Assembly: GCA_025617745.1 (NCBI GenBank)
Contig: CM046863.1
Coordinates: 13,272,875-13,336,874 of the forward strand
DNA from: Heliocidaris erythrogramma
Taxonomy: Eukaryota; Echinodermata; Echinoidea; Camarodonta; Echinometridae
DNA length: 64,000 nucleotides
Direction: 5' to 3'
Positions 10,386 through 21,449 of the stretch are shown piece by piece (position 1 is the stretch's first letter; every line of letters begins with the position of its first letter). A model generated the notes under the pieces. The model saw only the letters and a list, made by a program, of their open reading frames with translations. It did not search any database and was not told the origin of the DNA. A program made the position numbers and the translations under genes.

Positions 10386-11380
10386 GATATCTAACCCACT
10401 ACTGAATAGCTGCAAGACATAAGACTACATGGGTTAATTTTCTAGACAGCGTAGCGACGATAATCATTCTCGTTTTACTCAATATATATGTAACAGACCA
10501 TGACCTGGCATCAGATTCAAAAAGCACCTGCACTAAAGCGTTTAAAGCAACGCCAAAAATACCATCCCTGCACCATCACAATACCCTCAAACGATATTGT
10601 TGTAATTCTTCAGTACTTGTAACACCTCCGAAAGTCTATCATTACTTTGTCCTTGCCCTTATTTGCAAGTCACTCTCTCGTGGTATATTTTTTAATTCAT
10701 TGCGATCGCCTCCTGTGTTCAAACTATTTGTAACTATTTGATTATGTCTAGCTGATATATTCTATGCATTTTCCAAAAAAAAGGAATTGGTATATCGAAA
10801 AACTTAAATATTCCGGAACACTGCTCAGGAAATGAACATAAGACATTCTGGAAAATCACAAGTAGTATTTTCCTTGCTTTGATATTAAAAATAGCACTAC
10901 ATGCAGACGATTGTTGGGTTTTTTTTGTTGAAAATCAGTCTAAATGAGTTATTAGAAGTAGAATTATATGGACCGTGAAATGAGTTTTAAATTTCTTTGA
11001 AATTACCTCTGTGATGTTTATAACTTCAGAGTTATTTCTTAAACCCATATAGACTGTTAACATCGAACCAAAAAAAAAATGGGAAAAAAATGATGCCAAA
11101 TAACTGTCAGAATTAGACATATTCATGACTTTGTTTGAAAGCAGTGTTTTATCATCAACAAACAGAATGTATGCCTGAACTTGAACATGTTATAGTTCGT
11201 GAGAAGTTGCCTGCCAAGCAAAAAAATGGAAATGATTGAAATAACAAGGCGACACGGATTTATTCTGGATTTATGACAAGATCACCTATAACCCTTGCTA
11301 GTCACATGGCTGAAAGTCGGTAAGCACCAAGAGGTGGGAGAGGTTGCATGGTTAGCTGGGGGTAGTAAGGATTTAATATG
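10386..11380. other. intergenic, nothing recognised
   Basis: AT-rich unique-looking sequence without a supportable exon or repeat. Confidence 0.4.
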
Positions 11381-11536
11381 AGAAGAGAGAGAGAGTAGAG
11401 GAGAAGGTGCAAAAACTTTTCAGATAGGAGGGAAACAGTTGGTGACAGTGAAGGCGAAAGAAAGAGAGAGGGGTAGGAAGAGAGAAAGAGCGAGAGAGCG
11501 AGAGAGAGAGAGGTAGGAAGAGAGAAAGCGCGAGAG

Positions 11537-11571
<35 letters not shown>

Positions 11572-11625
11572 GAGGGGTATAGCACATACAGAAGTATAAG
11601 CAACAGAACCGGAGAGAGAGAGAGA
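11381..11625 (-). repeat. (GA)n polypurine tract
   Basis: GAGAGA-rich low-complexity DNA with a duplicated block: AGAGAAAGAGCGAGAGAGCG near 11480 and its near-copy near 11520. Minus-strand Ser/Leu frames are repeat artefacts. Confidence 0.9.
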
Positions 11626-12454
11626 GATGGGGGTGGTAGTGGGGATTACAGGAATGTCGGTTAGTAGGCGAAGCATAGAGAAACCCACTAGACAGATTCG
11701 CGTCTCCCCATATTAAAAAAAACACCAACAACTTAATAAATACCCTATGTCCCCAGCTACCACCCCTTGTAATATGTAGCACATATATTTATAGTTCCCT
11801 CATGATCGGCGAATGGATAATGCAACATTGAGCACAGTCTCAAATTAATCTCAAATACGTGCTTGATCAATAATAAATGGCGCGGAAAGTTGCATTATAG
11901 TATTCAGTAGATTTTTTGTCTGATCTGCTTGGGTTAAGAGTGTCATTTGTTTGCTCAGTCTAATTACTTTCGCCGACAGACATTATTGCATTGTTATTAA
12001 AAATTTAGAACAGTGCCGCCGAGAATAGATCTACATACATTAAAACATGTACATTGTGCCGGGAGTTGACTTTACTCACACTTTTTAGACCGTAACGAAT
12101 TGTATGTGTCGTATCTATTAACCTTTCATCTGCCATCTGAGCAATTGGTACAATGGCAGGCGTGCCGCACATGCAGATTGGTTACGTAGTAGGAACCAAT
12201 TAACGAGAGGATATGCACCTTGCATTACAAAAACTTTGTACAATTACCCACTTCCCGAAGATGCCTTGAAGCCCTTGATCACCTATTTATACTGGAAATT
12301 GTTGACTATAAACCCACAAGATGTTGGTAAGTCAACTCTTTATATATGTAATTCTATTCGCGTCCATCCTTTTATCTCGGCCTATTGTTGAAATTCCCCG
12401 TAACGCCCAATTTTTATTGTTTTTATAGCATAGGATTCCCCCTATAATCGGAAA

Positions 12455-12516
12455 TAGTAATATATATATGTATATATATATATATATGTATATGTGTGTG
12501 TGTGTGTGTGTGTGTT
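12455..12516. repeat. (TA)n then (TG)n microsatellite
   Basis: Adjacent TA and TG dinucleotide runs. Confidence 0.9.
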
Positions 12517-12656
12517 TACTGAATCAAAGCAATCATTACTGTGGAACAGTGCACCTACCATCAGTTCCATGCATCAGTAAGTGAATAAGGAAAAATAATC
12601 TGTCAAAGAATCTAACAAAAGTAGTACATTGTGTTTTGGGGACTACAATCTGGGGT

Positions 12657-12888
12657 CCGCTCGCTATTCATAAGGACCGCTATTCATAGAAAACCGCTAT
12701 TCATTTAACACGCGTTATGAATAGCGGTCCTTATGAATAGTTATGAATAGTGGTCCTTATAAATGGGGTCCTTATGAATAGCGAGGTATTTGTCTATGGT
12801 TTGGTCGCTATTAAGAAGGAACGCTATTCACACAAAACTGCTATTCGTTTAGTCACGCGTTATAGATAGCGGTCCTTGTGACTAGCGA
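12657..12888. repeat. two tandem foldback units built on CGCTATTCATAAGGACC
   Basis: Unit 1 (12657-12786) opens CTCGCTATTCATAAGGACCG, turns at ACGCGTTATGAATAGCGG and closes with GTCCTTATGAATAGCGAG. Unit 2 (about 12806-12888) is a diverged copy with the same CACGCGTTAT turn and the closing CTAGCGAGG. Each unit can fold on itself. Confidence 0.7.
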
Positions 12889-13062
12889 GGTTACCCCTAA
12901 TATAATACTAATAACAATAATACTAATAATAGCTGTTTCTTATACAGCGCCTTACCAGCTACAATGTAACCGACCAAAACGCTTACAGCATTATTACCCG
13001 GTCACTGGATTCAGTTGCGATCCTGCACATTACAGTGCACATTCTCCACTCCTCTTGGAAGC
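12889..13062 (-). mobile_element. SINE 3' half
   Basis: The minus strand reads GGAGAATGTGCAC..ATGTGC, ACCGGGTAATAATGCTGTAAG and GGCGCTGTATAAGAAACAGC, then an (ATT)n tail. This parallels the plus-strand SINE at 49545-49680, which has GGAGAATGTGCATACATTG, ACCGGGGTAATAATATC and GCGCTATATAAACAC before its (ATT)n tail. Same family, 5'-truncated. Confidence 0.65.
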
Positions 13063-13088
13063 ATTCAATTCAATTCAATTCAATTCAA
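13063..13088 (+). repeat. (ATTCA)n pentanucleotide
   Basis: Five copies of TTCAA/ATTCA, of the kind left by LINE 3' tails. Confidence 0.75.
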
Positions 13089-13419
13089 AAATGGTCTATT
13101 GAAAGAAACATGTGTCGCAGCCAAAAGCTGAATAAAACATGTGCACAATATAAACTATCAATTACAAAGATTAACAAGAACGAAAAAATTACTACCTATA
13201 ATACAAGGTGTAAATACTGTAAATGAAAGTCAATCAAAGCAAATTATGAGATACATCATCAAATTACGTTAAACATTAAAGAAAATCGAAAAGTACACAA
13301 ATTATATTCGTCACACGTATTTTACATGTACTTACATGCATCTAATAACAGATTAACAATGTTTTCATGAAAAGAGGTATAGAGCCAGGTAATGACAATG
13401 AGACAGTGAGGTAATGAGA

Positions 13420-13579
13420 TGGTGAGAGGAAAGGATAGAGTGGAAATAGATGAGATAGGAAAGAGAGTGAGCACTGGCATTGGAAGACTAACAGAGAGAG
13501 AGAGAGAAAAAAAGAAAAGGGGTGAAAGGAGAGATACAAAGGAAGAAGGGTGAGGCATGGTGACAAACGAAGTAATGGT

Positions 13580-13611
<32 letters not shown>

Positions 13612-13925
13612 GGAAGGTATAAGTGGAAGATAAAAATACATTGACAAATAATATTTCAAAATTATATTATATATACATAGTAATCTATACTTAGATATTC
13701 CATGGGTAATTTGCGAGAAATTTGAGTTTGAATATAGCAAATTAATGGGTAGCTCAAGATACCAACTAGTTTGTGTAAACAATACTTGAGATTAACATAA
13801 GGAAAGAATGAGTAGAGAAAGAGAAGCAAGAGAGGAGATACGAAGATATAATCAAAGAAGATCTAAATTCAAGAACTGTAGATGAGAGAGAGAAAGAGAG
13901 GGGTGGAGGAAGAAAGAAGTAGTGG
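13420..13925 (-). repeat. interrupted (GA)n polypurine tracts
   Basis: GAGAGA blocks at 13492-13530, 13579-13612 and 13800-13915. The minus-strand Leu/Ser-rich frames are low complexity, not genes. Confidence 0.85.
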
Positions 13926-14155
13926 ATATTATTGCACAGGTCATAAATAGTAATCATTCAGAAATTAATAATTGCATAGAATCAATGAAATTACATAATA
14001 AATATAGAACAGCTAATACACCGAGTGGGGACAAGGCACTATAAAGCAATGAGCAGGTATGTCCTAAAGATTAAATAAATTGACCAATAAAACTAATAAA
14101 ACTTCAAGGAGGTCAGTTCTAACTAATAATAACCACTTGATAAAATGAAGTTCAC

Positions 14156-14597
14156 CTAATTCTCATTAAGTAAGTCTATGAGGTAAGGTAGGGGGCTATT
14201 TCGGAATCGGCTGGTCTTACATTTGAATTGGTCAAACCTCGGTATTTTCCTAGAAAAATCTAGCCGTTTAGGAGGAGGGATCCAGTTTTTGCACTTCGGG
14301 TTGGTTGTCAGAGATTGTGCAAATTTTAGGGCAAGGCATTTCCTTCTAGATTCCAAAGTTTCCAGATTGATAGTTTGGCAAGATTCTTGATATGATGATA
14401 GTATTATTTTGCAGACCCTTTTTGTACTCTTTCAAGGTCTGTGATTTGTTGTTTCGTTAGGGCTCCGTTAAAGACTGGTGTGCAATATTCTAGTAAGAGA
14501 CGGATGTATCCAACAAAGACAGTTTCAGGTCTTCAACAGGCATACCAAACTGTTTGAGCAGTCTGAACATATATAATTTTCTGTTACACATCTTGAG
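14156..14597 (-). pseudogene. non-LTR retrotransposon, C-terminal RT remnant (CR1/L2-like)
   Basis: On the minus strand, GYIRLLLEYCTPVFNGALTK and QQITDLERVQKG match the 'YvRPvLEYa.pVW...lt..q...lErvQkra' block after the RT palm. It is followed in another frame by SRRKCLALKFAQSLTTNPK and RFRNSPLPYLIDLLN, the usual C-terminal end. Frame changes and stops (e.g. after GSAK) show it is dead. The upstream half is missing, replaced by a SINE body at 14.6 kb. Confidence 0.7.
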
Positions 14598-14745
14598 AAG
14601 CCAGTCGCCTGTTTCCAGGCACACACATGCTAATCCAACCACAATGACGTTCGGATCCTACGGGGTACCCACTTAAGACTTGGGTGGAGAGGGGCAATGT
14701 ACATTTGTAAGATTTGATTGACTCTATCGACCCCCTCTCGGGGTA
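14598..14745 (-). mobile_element. SINE body fragment
   Basis: The minus strand has CTCTCCACCCAAGTCTTAAG, GGGTACCCCGTAGGATCCG and GATTAGCATGTG. The plus-strand SINE at 49.42-49.5 kb reads CTCTCCACCCATGTGTTAAA, GGTACCCGGTAGGATGCGAG and GTTTAGCATTTTG. The tRNA head is lost. Confidence 0.6.
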
Positions 14746-14984
14746 TGAGAGTACAAACATATTTACAATATATGAATACAAAAACATAAGTGATAATGTA
14801 CATATACATGTGAAAATATGCTATATAAATAAACACATTTACAAATCAAGGCGTATAGGACGTTTAACTACTCTACCACTACGTGAACATGCATTCGTCT
14901 CCATTTTACTTTTTAAAAAATGTGTTTCTCCTTAGGCGTTGAAGAAAAATGTAACATAATTATTCTGACAAATTTGGCTATTTT

Positions 14985-15995
14985 TTTCTTCAAGCATTAG
15001 CTGAATTGAATAGTTTGGCCATGTGTAATGCACTTGGTCTACTGGAAGTCAAGTTACTAGGTAAATCCAATAAAACATAATGAAATTCATCTCCTATATC
15101 TGCAGAAGAACATATAGTACAATGCAATTCATCGGTCAGCCTTGCATCAAACCTGCCCTTGTTAACAGGTAGTCCATTAGCTCTACATCTGAATTTACTT
15201 AAAGTGATAGTGTCTTTCTTACCCAAGACTTTTAATAAATTCTCAAACATCGAATTATCTTTAAACATTCTATAATTTGTACAAATTCTATTTGACCATG
15301 CAGCCGCTCTCCATTCTTGAACAAACATATCAGAAAGTCTGACTTTTGCAGTGTGTGAAATCCATGCAGCACTAAATCCACCCCCTGTGCTAATCACACA
15401 TTCCCTAGTCCTGCGCAATCAAAAGTGTTTGCGATGAATGACAACCATTGCGATTTTCATGTACAGTGTATGTCCCCTTGTAAGTGCACCAGAAATTTCA
15501 AAATAGTACATGAGTATTTTGTTTCTTCTTCCTTAACTAGTCTCAACCAGAAACCAATCATTCGGCATTTAATATGGTTTAAAATCACCCCACGTCCAGT
15601 TTCACCATAGACCATACAATCAGGAGTACATTTGTTCACAAGTAAAATTTGTCGTAAAAAATTTCTATGAAAAACTTCAATTTGGTCTATACACTCATAA
15701 CCCCAGACCTCACAGCCATACAACAAAACAGGTAAAACAAGATGATCAAATAAATGGCACTGTGTGTCCACAGAGAGCTGTAACTTTCTAGCCTTGACCA
15801 ACATGCTATATAAAGAGCTTTTCTAGCTTGTGTGACTTGATTAGAAATTGCCTTTTTGAAATTACCATTATAATTAAATATTACTCCTAAGTACACAAAA
15901 TCATATACAACCTCAAGTCTAACACTACCATAAATAAACTCAGGGAATCTTCTAACTTTCCCACGGGAGAAAATAACAATTTTTGCTTGCTAGCA
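14985..15995 (-). pseudogene. LINE ORF2 C-terminal half, minus strand
   Basis: Two frames continue one polypeptide. 15804-15457 has LFDHLVLPVLLYGCEVWGYE, the post-palm 'vlPvLLYGcEvWG' block, then RNFLRQILLVNKCTPDCMVYGETGR. 15418-14990 has LSKFRCRANGLPVNKGRF and CTICSSADIGDEFHYVL, a Cys/His cluster found at the C-terminus of several non-LTR retrotransposon proteins. The break between the frames falls near 15420-15457, and 15805-15995 holds further decayed sequence (YLGVIFNYNGNFKKAI). Confidence 0.75.
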
Positions 15996-16015
15996 TTAAC
16001 AGTTAAGTACCAGGG

Positions 16016-16189
16016 GGTGTTTCATAAAGCTGTTCGTAAGTTACGCACGACTTTACGCACGACTGGTGATCAGTTCTTGCGCTAAATGATTGAGAATCTG
16101 ATTTGTATAGCACCCAAGAACATGTTCCAGTCGTTCGTAAAGTCATTCGAAACTTTACGAACAGCTTTATGAAACACCCCCCAGGTCCG
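16016..16189. mobile_element. hairpin MITE, TTTCATAAAGCTGTTCGTAA type (copy 2)
   Basis: The left arm GGGGGTGTTTCATAAAGCTG, TTCGTAAGTTACGCACGAC is mirrored by GTAAAGTC...ACTTTACGAACAGC and TTTATGAAACACCCCC on the right. CAG occurs on each side, consistent with a 3-bp target duplication. It splits the minus-strand LINE between the YADD motif and the post-palm block. Confidence 0.85.
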
Positions 16190-16415
16190 ACAGTAACTAT
16201 TCACTGCATCAAGTGCTTTTTGCAACTCCTCAGGAGTTTCCGCTAAAATTATTGTATCATCTGCATAACGTAAGCAAGAAAGAATCAAGGTTAAGTTGCC
16301 ATTATCAAATTTCATGCGGTCAAAAACCTTACTTTCCAAATATTTCAGTCCTCCATATGAATTTCTAATGTATTCTTGGAAATCATTCAAATAAATGGCA
16401 AATAAAAGCGGAGAT
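16190..16415 (-). pseudogene. LINE reverse transcriptase fragment with YADD motif
   Basis: The minus-strand frame reads LILSCLRYADDTIILAETPE then ELQKALDAVNSYCRTWG. This is RT motif C with both catalytic Asp residues, followed by the usual helix. It belongs to the same element as the pieces at 14985-15995 and 16720-16953. Confidence 0.85.
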
Positions 16416-16416
16416 A

Positions 16417-16645
16417 CAATGTAAAAAATTACTGTAGGAAGTACAGTAAATTACTGGCAACCCCGCTGCACAGTAAAATGCTGCATCATTTACAGTTAAA
16501 TAATGTGTTTTTTTTACAGTTATATACTGCTTTTTACAGTTTAACTGCAGAATAAACAGTACAATACCTTGAAATATACAGTAATTTACTGTGCAGCGGG
16601 TTGCCAGTAATTTACTGTAAATTCCTACAGCAATTTGTTACAGTG
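16417..16645. mobile_element. TA-flanked palindromic MITE (Tc1/mariner-like size and target)
   Basis: TA precedes 16417 and follows 16645. The left end CAATGTAAAAAATTACTGTA continues through GTAAATTACTGGCAACC and GCTGCACAGTAAA. The right end is its inverted form (CTGTGCAGCGGGTTGCCAGT, then AATTTGTTACAGTG). Arms of about 65 bp. It sits inside the minus-strand LINE. Confidence 0.8.
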
Positions 16646-16698
16646 TAGGTTATTGCCCTGTCGTGCACCAGTGTTACAAGTAAAAAACTTTGACAATT

Positions 16699-16719
16699 CC
16701 CCCCCCCCCCCCCCCCCCG
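16699..16719. repeat. poly(C) run inside LINE remnant
   Basis: About 20 uninterrupted C. It replaces LINE sequence right after the AKSC.. segment of the RT, so it arrived after insertion of the LINE. Confidence 0.85.
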
Positions 16720-16953
16720 GCTGCTACACATGATTTAGCACTCTCGTAAATATTCTTAATGACTATAAACAGCTTACTCACAAGACCCATCTTCAACATT
16801 TTGGACCATAAAGATGATGTATCAATACGATCAAATGCTTTCTTATAATCAATAACAATATTAACGTTTTTATTTTGCAAATAAATATCAATTATAGTCT
16901 TCAAAACAAAGATATTATCAGTTGTTGAATAATTAGGAAAAACAACATAAAAT
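16720..16953 (-). pseudogene. LINE reverse transcriptase fragment with motif A
   Basis: The minus-strand frame has NYSTTDNIFVLKTIIDIYLQ and NVNIVIDYKKAFDRIDTSSL then WSKMLKMGLVSKLFIVIKNI. This is RT motifs 1-2, motif A (DYKKAFD, catalytic Asp kept) and the start of motif 2a. A SINE joins immediately upstream and a poly(C) run truncates it downstream. Confidence 0.82.
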
Positions 16954-16954
16954 G

Positions 16955-17275
16955 CCATGCTCAAGGGCATAAGTGCCGTGCCACGGTTCGAACCCACCAC
17001 ATTCCCAGTCAAGTGATTAAACCTATAATGAATCTTCAAAAATATTTTTTGGAAGAATTGCATTCCAGCTATAGTATAGTAGTCATGAACCACGAACAGC
17101 AAAAGGGAGTTGTTCATTTTCAGTGAATTCCAGCAGGTTTCGTTGAAATGTTTATAAATGTTCGTTGCACTCGCTTTACTCGCTTGACAAAGTACTTGGC
17201 CAGTCACTGGCGCAGTCTCTGAGTCACCGTATAAGCATGAAGCTACAGCTTTATGGTATAAGAGTGATATCATAC
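16955..17275 (-). mobile_element. SINE-like insertion in LINE, with B-box
   Basis: The minus strand carries GGTGGGTTCGAACCGTGG (a B-box GGTTCGAACC) followed by CGGCACTTATGCCCTTGAGC, the SINE 'CTT.AG.AA' head-body junction also seen at 18838-18862. Upstream there is a long non-tRNA leader and no clear A box, so the boundaries are approximate. Confidence 0.5.
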
Positions 17276-18740
17276 TACAAACTTAATTAAATAATTAGAA
17301 ATATACAAATTAAATAAATAAAATAAATGGTAGTAAAATAAACAGTGAAACACAGCTTTGAATGAAGGATTTAGTGGGCAAATATCTTTCTTAGCTTTGA
17401 TTGACGCAGCTAATAGTCCGTTCGTATCGGCGCATCATGTGCAATGGCATTGGCTGATCGTCTTTCTTTTTTTCTTGTCAGAAAATTTTCGCACATTTGT
17501 GCCCCCCCCCCCCCCTTTTAAATCCTAAATCCGCCCCTGTGCAATGGGCATTACATTTTGTTGGAATCAAGCTATTAATTGACAGCTTGATATGCAATGT
17601 CATTTAGCTTCTTCTTTCTCTGAAAAAAGCAATGTCATTTCCAAGACTCGGTATAAGCTTCAAACTAGAAAATAATATGTCTTCCTGTATTTAAATTTGT
17701 AATTACTTTTTTTTTTTTTTTTCATTTTTTTAAATAATGAGTATCATATACATCCTTAAAAATGCTTTAAATGTTAATATGATTACCTAATCATTATCCC
17801 TGCATGTAAACCAAGCTTTTGGCAAGAGTCATTGACTTGAAAATACAAAATATTGTGTACGGTTTTGATATTTGAAATGAGATTTGGCAGATAAGGATGA
17901 AAATCGGGGTTATGGATGTGATTTCCCCCTTTAAGAAAATAGATCGGGAGTTCCAACGACAAAAAACACGTGCCATGTCTCGTGTGTTTAGTCATGAACA
18001 TGAGATATGCAAGACTAGTGGTCCGATCAATCAAAATCTTTTGGCTATTAAAGACTTTGATTGTGTTTGTTAGTTTGTTGTTTTGTTTTGCTTTGATTTT
18101 TTTGATAGGGGTTTTGTGTTTTTGTTTGTTTGTTTGCCCGTTACCCCTCCTTCGTCCTTTTGACCACTAGTAGATTTTTCTTCTTATAGGGTTGAAAGCT
18201 GAATGTTTATTGTATTTATTGTGTGTGTTTTTGTAATTTGTGTGTTGATTTTTTAAAAATACTTGTTGACAAGTCAGTTCAGGAATCAGTTGGGCAGCAA
18301 AACTTCTCTCATTCCAAAGTAGCATACTTTTTTTTTTAGAATGATCAACATTTTTTTTGTTATCCCTTTGAGCTTTCCTTACAATAGGTACATTACCAAT
18401 TAATATCTTCCTCTCTTTGTGATGGTGAGTGACGTACTAAATACAAACAACGTGACAAATATCAAAGAAAACTGTGCGTGTTTCATTTATTGCTTTTAAT
18501 TAAAAGCTGTTAATTAAACGAAATTTCTATCAAATCGATACGAATTAGGTCATCGTGGCGAAAAGTGTGGCGCATGATTGCCATGCGCATTATCAACGGT
18601 AGACGTGATCTGTGTTAAATAATGCTGACTCTTCTTATATACCCCAATCACACCTACGGCACCGACCCTGAGCCGACAAGAGACCGAACAAAAAGAAATA
18701 CATTGAGTGAGGGTCCGATCACACCGATAACGAGATTTGT
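17276..18740. other. intergenic with poly(C) element fragment
   Basis: Mostly unassigned AT-rich DNA. Poly(C) at 17503-17515 is followed by AAATCCTAAATCCGCCCCTG, like the unit near 8.1 kb. T runs at 17708-17722 and 18328-18337. No gene seen. Confidence 0.45.
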
Positions 18741-18744
18741 TATT

Positions 18745-18920
18745 AAAGTAGAGGTGTCGTATAGTCCAGTGGTGTCAACACTTGACTGGAAATGGAAATG
18801 CGAATATCGTAGGTTTGATCCCCGCTACGGCTCTTATAAATGTCCTTGAGCAACACATTTTATCCACATTGCTCTTTGATTGAACACGAAATAAAAATGT
18901 GTTGGGAATATTAATACCCA
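18745..18920 (+). mobile_element. tRNA-derived SINE, head and start of body
   Basis: The A box-like TATAGTCCAGTGGTGTCAAC at 18759 and B box-like GTAGGTTTGATCCCC near 18808 are followed by CTTATAAATGTCCTTGAGCA and ACACATTTTATCCACATTGC. These are the head-body junction and body start of the SINE type seen at 49.4 kb. Confidence 0.6.
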
Positions 18921-19711
18921 CGTGTGTGCGTGTGTGTTTTCTTTAAAATAGAAGGCACACCCTACAGTACAGGTGCCATACTATTAAGGGCTGGTCACTT
19001 TTTCTTGTTTTCAGAAGTTTTTTATTATTTTTTCTCATAAAAAAATTGAACATAATTTGAAACATTTCATACAATATAATAAACATTTCATACAATAAAA
19101 TAAACATTTCAAACATACAACATTTCATACAATATATATAATCTTCACATAAATATAACTACTAACTGAAGTTTCACAATTCAAACTCATAATACAAATA
19201 ACCTTTAATGTAAAATATATATTTGCAAATAGAAATACACATTTCAAGAAGAATAAGATTCATATATTTAAGTTACACGTCACGGTCACGTTTGTCCGAT
19301 AACGATAATGCATGGGCATAAAAAATATACCTATAATGATGACGATAAAAGTCGTTATACCTGACAAATACAATCGCCGGGGTTCTGTCAACTAAGCAAG
19401 ACGGGCACTGCCCACATGATTCTTCTGTACTATTAACGTCACCTCGAAGGGGCAAAAACAACTGGCTGACAGATAATATCGGGAAAGCAAGAGAAAAGTA
19501 CACGATAGGACCCACACTCACTTTGCCCTTCAAAATTTGCCTTTTAATTTCCAAGAAAGATCCCCCCCCCCCCCCACCAATTATGCCAGTGTCCTCTAAA
19601 TAGCTTCACCCATGCTACACCACTGACAAATGTTGATTTTGCAGACATCAACCTCCTAAAAAAGTAAGGAAAAGGTATTAGATATGCCACCGCTCCTAGA
19701 AAATCGGTGCT
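18921..19711. other. intergenic, AT-rich, one poly(C) run
   Basis: A TTTCATACAATA tandem motif near 19066-19140 and poly(C) at 19561-19575. No supportable exon. Confidence 0.4.
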
Positions 19712-19874
19712 GAAGGCCCCGTCCCACCGGTTTATACTAATCGTCATTCAGCGCCGATCATCTCCGATCCATGAGTGTCAAATCCAATACATTTTACACA
19801 TTAGGAGACCGATTTGGGAAATATTTTATAGTTATCGTTTTCGTTATTGTTGCAGTGGGAACGACCCTTTAGGC
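19712..19874. mobile_element. short foldback element, GGCCCCGTCCCACC ends
   Basis: AAGGCCCCGTCCCACCG at the left faces CAGTGGGAACGACCCTTTAG at the right. An imperfect ~17-bp inverted repeat around a 160-bp AT-rich interior with no frame. Confidence 0.5.
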
Positions 19875-20253
19875 TAAATGTCCTGCACTATTTGATGACT
19901 TCCTAGAAATCAGAAATATGGCATGATATGTCATTTCCAAAGTGAATACAGGTTGTCATGATATGCCTATTTTGATATTCGATGAGCGATGCTTCATAAA
20001 AAAATGTTTAACTTTCCCGTGATGCATCAAGAGAAAAACAAGTTATACATTTTTAATCTTTCATATGCTACCAATGCCGATTGGTACAGTCACTCCTTTG
20101 CTATGCGTGCCATCGGCACAAAACAATAGGCAGCAATTACCGGTAGCATAAATTTGTGCAATTAAAAATCTTTGCGCGTTTACCCATTTTCAGTCTTGAT
20201 TAAATTCACGACAACTCTTCTGACACATGTTCAGATCAGTTTGACATAATTAT

Positions 20254-21045
20254 AGGAAACATTTAGATATTAACCCCAAAGCCTTTGGTGTCAGTACGAT
20301 TATTATGATTATTTTAGTCATTCGTTATGAGCCAGATCATTATTAGCACATGGTAACCCTGAAATGACCCCAATTTGTACGCGCACACGCATATATTTAC
20401 ATATAGGAAACATTTAGATATTAACCCCAAAGCCTTTGGTGTCAGTACGATTATTATGATTATTTTAGTCATTCGTTATGAGCCAGATCATTATTAGCAC
20501 ATGGTAACCCTGAAATGACCCCAATTTGTACGCGCACACGCATATATTTACATATAGGAAACATTTAGATATTAACCCCAAAGCCTTTGGTGAAACTATC
20601 CGATGAAAAAAAGTACAAATAAAAGAACAAAAGAAAGAAAAACAATATAGAATAGAGAGATATCATTCACATTGTACTTTTAACGCTATCAGTACGATTA
20701 TTATGATTATTTTAGTCATTCGCTATAAGCCAAATCATTATACATGGTAACCCTGAAATGACCCCAATTTGTACGCGCACACGCATAAATACATACAGGA
20801 AACATTTAGATATTAACCCCAAAGCCTTTGGTGAAACTATCCGATGAAAAAAAAATTACAAATAAAAGAACAAAAGAAAGAAAAACAATATAGAATAGAG
20901 AGATATCATTCACATTGTACTTTTAACGCTATCAGTACGATTATTATGATTATTTTAGTCATTCGCTATAAGACAGATCATTATTACTACATGGTACAAA
21001 AGACCCTGAAATGACCCCAATTTGTACGCGCACACGCATATTTTT
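20254..21045. repeat. tandem array with 151-bp and ~241-bp unit classes
   Basis: AGGAAACATTTAGATATTAA begins units at 20254, 20405, 20556 and 20797. The first two spacings are exactly 151 bases. The later units (241 and about 248 bases) gain a ~90-bp block (GAAACTATCCGATGAAAAA ... TTTTAACGCTATCAGTACG). All units contain GTACGATTATTATGATTATT and TTTGTACGCGCACACGCAT. Confidence 0.92.
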
Positions 21046-21226
21046 TTTGGCGGACGTACTACTTTTTAAACATGTATAGTCATATTGGAGCTGATATCAT
21101 GGTGAGCACTGTATGAATGTGTATTGAGGTCAATACTCTCTACAAATGACCCTTTGCTACTATGCATGCGCAAATCGTATTTACGAATTGGCTTATTGCC
21201 GTTTAATAATATTTCTTTTTGTCGAC

Positions 21227-21228
<2 letters not shown>

Positions 21229-21277
<49 letters not shown>

Positions 21278-21414
21278 TGTAAATACATATATATATGAGT
21301 GTGTAGTAAAAAATATGTAAAAAATATAGTAACAAAATAGTTCTGCTTCGGACTTGCAAAGTAATAGACAAAATAGGAATGAAAATATTTATATATGTAT
21401 GGAAATTATTTATA

Positions 21415-21446
<32 letters not shown>
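21229..21446. repeat. (TA)n microsatellites
   Basis: TA runs at 21229-21276 and 21419-21446, the second directly abutting a SINE 3' end. Confidence 0.9.

Positions 21447-21449
<3 letters not shown>

Noticed and set aside
11302..11782. Ser/Leu-rich minus-strand reading frames of 76-128 codons
   Set aside because: They translate a (GA)n tract and its edges. The same pattern appears at 4.2, 13.4, 23.4, 27.4, 44.4 and 46.0 kb.
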